Source: Candidatus Omnitrophota bacterium (GTDB taxonomy: Bacteria > Omnitrophota > Koll11 > Aquiviventales > Aquiviventaceae). Taken from it: DNA of 15,819 nucleotides. Below, piece by piece: positions 13,734 to 15,819 of the stretch. The notes under the pieces are model-generated. The model ran no database searches and had not been told where the DNA came from. It saw only the letters and a program-made list of their open reading frames with translations. Numbering within the stretch: the first letter of the stretch is position 1; each line of letters begins with the position of its first letter. The translations under genes were made by a program, and so were the position numbers. The stretch is from contig JAHFGU010000025.1 of NCBI GenBank assembly GCA_023247285.1, forward strand, positions 1 through 15,819. Reading direction: 5' to 3'.

Positions 13734-13916
13734 ATGCGACCGATCGGCGTCTTGTGTCTTGCGGGAGGGTGGGCGATCGCCGTGGGCGGGTTGTTCTTGA
13801 CCTCCGCCACCACCGGCCGGCTTCTGATCGCGTGTCTGGGCATCGGGGTCTCGCTCTATGGGAGCCTCGGGATTCTCAACGGCTACTACCTTGAGCGCGC
13901 CATATGGAAGAAGTAA
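13734..13916 (+). CDS. Small two-helix membrane protein 2, ammonium operon
   Basis: A 60-residue protein with two hydrophobic segments, about 3-23 (PIGVLCLAGGWAIAVGGLFL) and about 29-49 (RLLIACLGIGVSLYGSLGIL), ending NGYYLERAIWKK. It has one of the strongest ribosome sites in the window: AAGGAGG at 13722-13728, five bases before ATG 13734, lying within the last codons of the previous gene. The stop is 20 bases before the amtB start, so the three genes are almost certainly cotranscribed. It is not visibly a copy of the 55-residue neighbour, although the two have a similar helix-helix layout. Function unknown; an accessory subunit for AmtB or the inner membrane is possible. Confidence 0.75.
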   Translation: MRPIGVLCLAGGWAIAVGGLFLTSATTGRLLIACLGIGVSLYGSLGILNGYYLERAIWKK

Positions 13917-13936
13917 CTCACCAGCAGGAGAGTCGC

Positions 13937-15592
13937 ATGATGCAGAAGACGCGGTGTCTCCTCCTGATCGCGCTCGGGGCGATCGGAGTGCTCAGCTACG
14001 CCACGCCGGCGAAGGCGGCGCTCAGCGCGAACGACGTCATCAGCGACATCGCCGCGCCGAGCACCGACGAGATCGGGTCGAAGGGCGATCCGGGCGCTGA
14101 GAAATACGGCAGCGTCAATGACGTCACGATGACCGACGCGAAGAAGGGCGTGACCTTGAGCGACCTGGCCAATCAGGCGGGGCAGAACAAGGTGGCGATC
14201 AACTTCGTGTGGACCTTGGTCACCGGCTTCCTGGTCATGTTCATGCAGGCCGGGTTCGCGATTGTGGAAACCGGTCTGATTCGCGCCAAGAGCGCCAACC
14301 ATACCATGATGATGAACTTCATGGTGTATGGGCTGGGCTTGTTTGCGTATTGGGTGTGCGGGTTCGCCATCCAGATGGGCGGCGCAGCACCCATTGCCAA
14401 CCTCGGCGGCGTGTTTCCCTTGAACCACGAACATATCGTGACCCTCTTCGGCAAGCCCTGGGGGCTGTTTGGGACGAAAGGGTTTTTCCTGAGCGGGGCG
14501 ACGTATGACGTCGGGGTGATGGTGTTGTTCTTGTTCCAGATGGTGTTTATGGACACCGCGACCACGATCGTGACCGGCTCCTGCGCGGAGCGCTGGAAGT
14601 ATTCCGCGTTCTGCGTCTCGACGATCTGCTTAGGGGCCCTCACCTACCCGCTCTTTGGCAACTGGGCGTGGGGCGGCGGCTGGCTCTCGCAGTTAGGGGC
14701 AAACTTCGGGCTCGGCCACGGCTATTGTGATTTTGCCGGCTCCGGGGTGGTGCACGCGGTGGGCGGATTGACGGGCCTGGCGGTGGCGATGCAGCTTGGT
14801 CCGCGCCTCGGCAAGTACAATCGCGATGGCAGCCCGAACGTCATTCCCGGGCACGACCTGTCGTACGTGCTCTTGGGCTGTTTCATTCTCGCGTTCGGCT
14901 GGTTCGGGTTCAACCCCGGCAGCACGCTGGGCGCGTCGGGCAATGGCTGTCTGCGCATCGGCAGCGTTGCCGTCAACACCATGCTGGCCGGATGCACCGG
15001 GTCGTTTGCTGCGCTGCTCTACATGTGGATCCGCTACGGCAAGCCCGATGCCTCCATGGCAGGCAACGGCCTGCTCGCCGGCCTGGTGGCGATTACCGCT
15101 CCGAGTGGATTTGTGAACACGCTCAGCGCCTGTATCATCGGTTGGGTGGCTGGGATCCTGGTGTGTCTTGGGGTCGAGTTCTTTGACCGCGTCGCGAAGG
15201 TCGATGATCCGGTGGGCGCCATTTCCGTCCACGGCCTGAACGGGCTGTGGGGCGTCCTCTCCGTCGGCCTCTTCGCGGATGGCCGCAGCAACTACGGCGG
15301 GAGCTGGAACGGCGTCGCCGGCTCGGTGACCGGGCTCTTCTACGGCGATGCAGGCCAGTTGGTGGCCCAGCTTATCGGGATTGCCACGCTGGTCGGCGTC
15401 ATCTTCACCTTGTCCTACCTGTTCAACTGGCTCGTGGACGTCGTGGTCGGCCAGCGGGTGGGGGCAAAGGCGGAGCTGGCTGGGCTGGATATTCCGGAAA
15501 TGGGCGCCTTGTGCTACCCGGACTTTCAGCTGAAGGCGGCAGACTACAACATCGGCGCCGGCGCTTCATCCCCGGCGATGGCCAAACACTGA
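13937..15592 (+). CDS. amtB: Ammonium transporter AmtB with exported N-terminal extension
   Basis: A 551-residue Amt/Rh-family channel of the inner membrane that carries ammonium inward. A signal peptide (MMQKTRCLLLIALGAIGVLS to PAKA) is followed by about 60 polar residues (28-87) that are longer than usual and should lie in the periplasm. The channel starts at FVWTLVTGFLVMFMQAGFAI and has about 11 helices. The pore twin histidines are His273 (GVVHAVGG) and His432 (SVHGLNG). Asp265 lies eight residues before His273, as in E. coli AmtB. The cytoplasmic tail contains GLDIPEMG, the motif by which Amt tails contact P-II proteins. ATG 13937 has AGGAG at 13926-13930; ATG 13904 would overlap the previous gene and put 11 polar residues ahead of the signal peptide. 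A P-II gene follows, as expected. Confidence 0.96.
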   Translation: MMQKTRCLLLIALGAIGVLSYATPAKAALSANDVISDIAAPSTDEIGSKGDPGAEKYGSVNDVTMTDAKKGVTLSDLANQAGQNKVAINFVWTLVTGFLVMFMQAGFAIVETGLIRAKSANHTMMMNFMVYGLGLFAYWVCGFAIQMGGAAPIANLGGVFPLNHEHIVTLFGKPWGLFGTKGFFLSGATYDVGVMVLFLFQMVFMDTATTIVTGSCAERWKYSAFCVSTICLGALTYPLFGNWAWGGGWLSQLGANFGLGHGYCDFAGSGVVHAVGGLTGLAVAMQLGPRLGKYNRDGSPNVIPGHDLSYVLLGCFILAFGWFGFNPGSTLGASGNGCLRIGSVAVNTMLAGCTGSFAALLYMWIRYGKPDASMAGNGLLAGLVAITAPSGFVNTLSACIIGWVAGILVCLGVEFFDRVAKVDDPVGAISVHGLNGLWGVLSVGLFADGRSNYGGSWNGVAGSVTGLFYGDAGQLVAQLIGIATLVGVIFTLSYLFNWLVDVVVGQRVGAKAELAGLDIPEMGALCYPDFQLKAADYNIGAGASSPAMAKH

Positions 15593-15604
15593 TCGGAGAC
15601 CTCT

Positions 15605-15694
15605 ATGACCGCGACGTTTATTTTTGGGATTCTCTCGCTCGTGGTCTTCGTCGCGATCGTCGCGGCGAAGCCTGGCAAGAGCCTGTTTGATTAA
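15605..15694 (+). CDS. 29-residue membrane microprotein between amtB and the P-II gene
   Basis: A complete small frame begins MTATFIFGILSLVVFVAIVA and ends AKPGKSLFD. Residues 4-20 form one hydrophobic helix, with a short positively charged tail, so it should be a single-pass inner-membrane peptide with its C-terminus inside. GGAG at 15595-15598 lies six bases before ATG 15605, and the gene begins 12 bases after the amtB stop. Its frame ends 21 bases before the P-II start. Ribosome site, spacing, stop and a clean amphiphilic pattern argue that it is real although very short. No family is recognised; KdpF-like single-helix subunits are a structural analogy only. A stabiliser or regulator of AmtB is a reasonable guess from position. 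Confidence 0.65.
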   Translation: MTATFIFGILSLVVFVAIVAAKPGKSLFD

Positions 15695-15715
15695 GGCGAC
15701 GGAGGCGCGCCCAGC

Positions 15716-15819
15716 ATGAAACTGGTGACGTGCATTATCCGGCCGGAGAAGTTGGACGCGGTCACCGATGCGCTGGACAAGCAGCATGTCGTGGGCATGA
15801 CCGCCACCGATGTCCGCGG
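15716..15819 (+). CDS. glnK: P-II nitrogen regulatory protein, 5' part
   Basis: The first 34 codons of a P-II (GlnB/GlnK) protein run off the right edge. MKLVTCIIRPEKLDAVTDAL then DKQHVVGMTATDVR matches the first strand, helix and second strand of the P-II fold. These proteins bind ATP/ADP and 2-oxoglutarate, and plug AmtB when nitrogen is plentiful. GGAGG at 15701-15705 lies ten bases before ATG 15716. The T-loop with its modification tyrosine lies outside the window, so GlnK rather than GlnB is chosen only because it is linked to amtB. Confidence 0.92.
   Translation, partial: MKLVTCIIRPEKLDAVTDALDKQHVVGMTATDVR

Overview
The window is GC-rich, gene-dense DNA from a Gram-negative (diderm) bacterium. 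It encodes two outer-membrane beta-barrel proteins, several signal peptides and type IV prepilin leaders. All convincing genes lie on the + strand. No rRNA, tRNA, transposase or CRISPR array was seen. The lineage cannot be fixed from the sequence. The prepilins with EF-hand-like loops, the BBP2-type porin and the AmtB with an exported N-terminal extension look like candidate-phylum genomes such as Omnitrophota, but that is a weak inference.

Region 1 (1-2062) is a probable metal-handling operon. It holds the tail of an unknown gene, a small outer-membrane beta-barrel protein, and a ZIP-family metal transporter with an unusual C-terminal extracytoplasmic domain. The genes are joined by one-base TGATG overlaps.

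Region 2 (2108-4547) starts with an extended -10 promoter. It encodes glutamine-dependent NAD+ synthetase (nadE) and an overlapping OmpR/PhoB-type response regulator whose receiver lacks the usual lysine.

Region 3 (4571-11535) is one long unit. A promoter and a roughly 150-nt leader with signs of a folded RNA precede eight genes, which form two tandem paralogous copies of a four-gene minor-pilin cassette. Each copy has a PilV/GspI-like prepilin, a PilW/GspJ-like prepilin, a large PilX/GspK-like protein without Glu5, and a secreted partner protein. EF-hand-like Ca2+ loops recur in the first and third genes. The first gene of copy B has no normal start codon where one is expected; ATA occupies that position.

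Region 4 (11553-13328) holds a stand-alone OmpR/PhoB-type winged-helix protein and a BBP2-type porin. Each is preceded by four 11-bp phased direct repeats, with a -10-like hexamer at the same offset. This suggests a small self-contained regulon.

Region 5 (13329-15819) starts with a palindromic repeat and hairpins. It continues with an ammonium-transport operon: two small two-helix membrane proteins, AmtB, a 29-residue single-helix microprotein, and the start of a P-II signalling protein.

The items most worth follow-up are the two phased operator arrays around the stand-alone winged-helix gene, the folded leader before the duplicated pilin cassettes, and the three small membrane proteins woven into the amtB-P-II operon.
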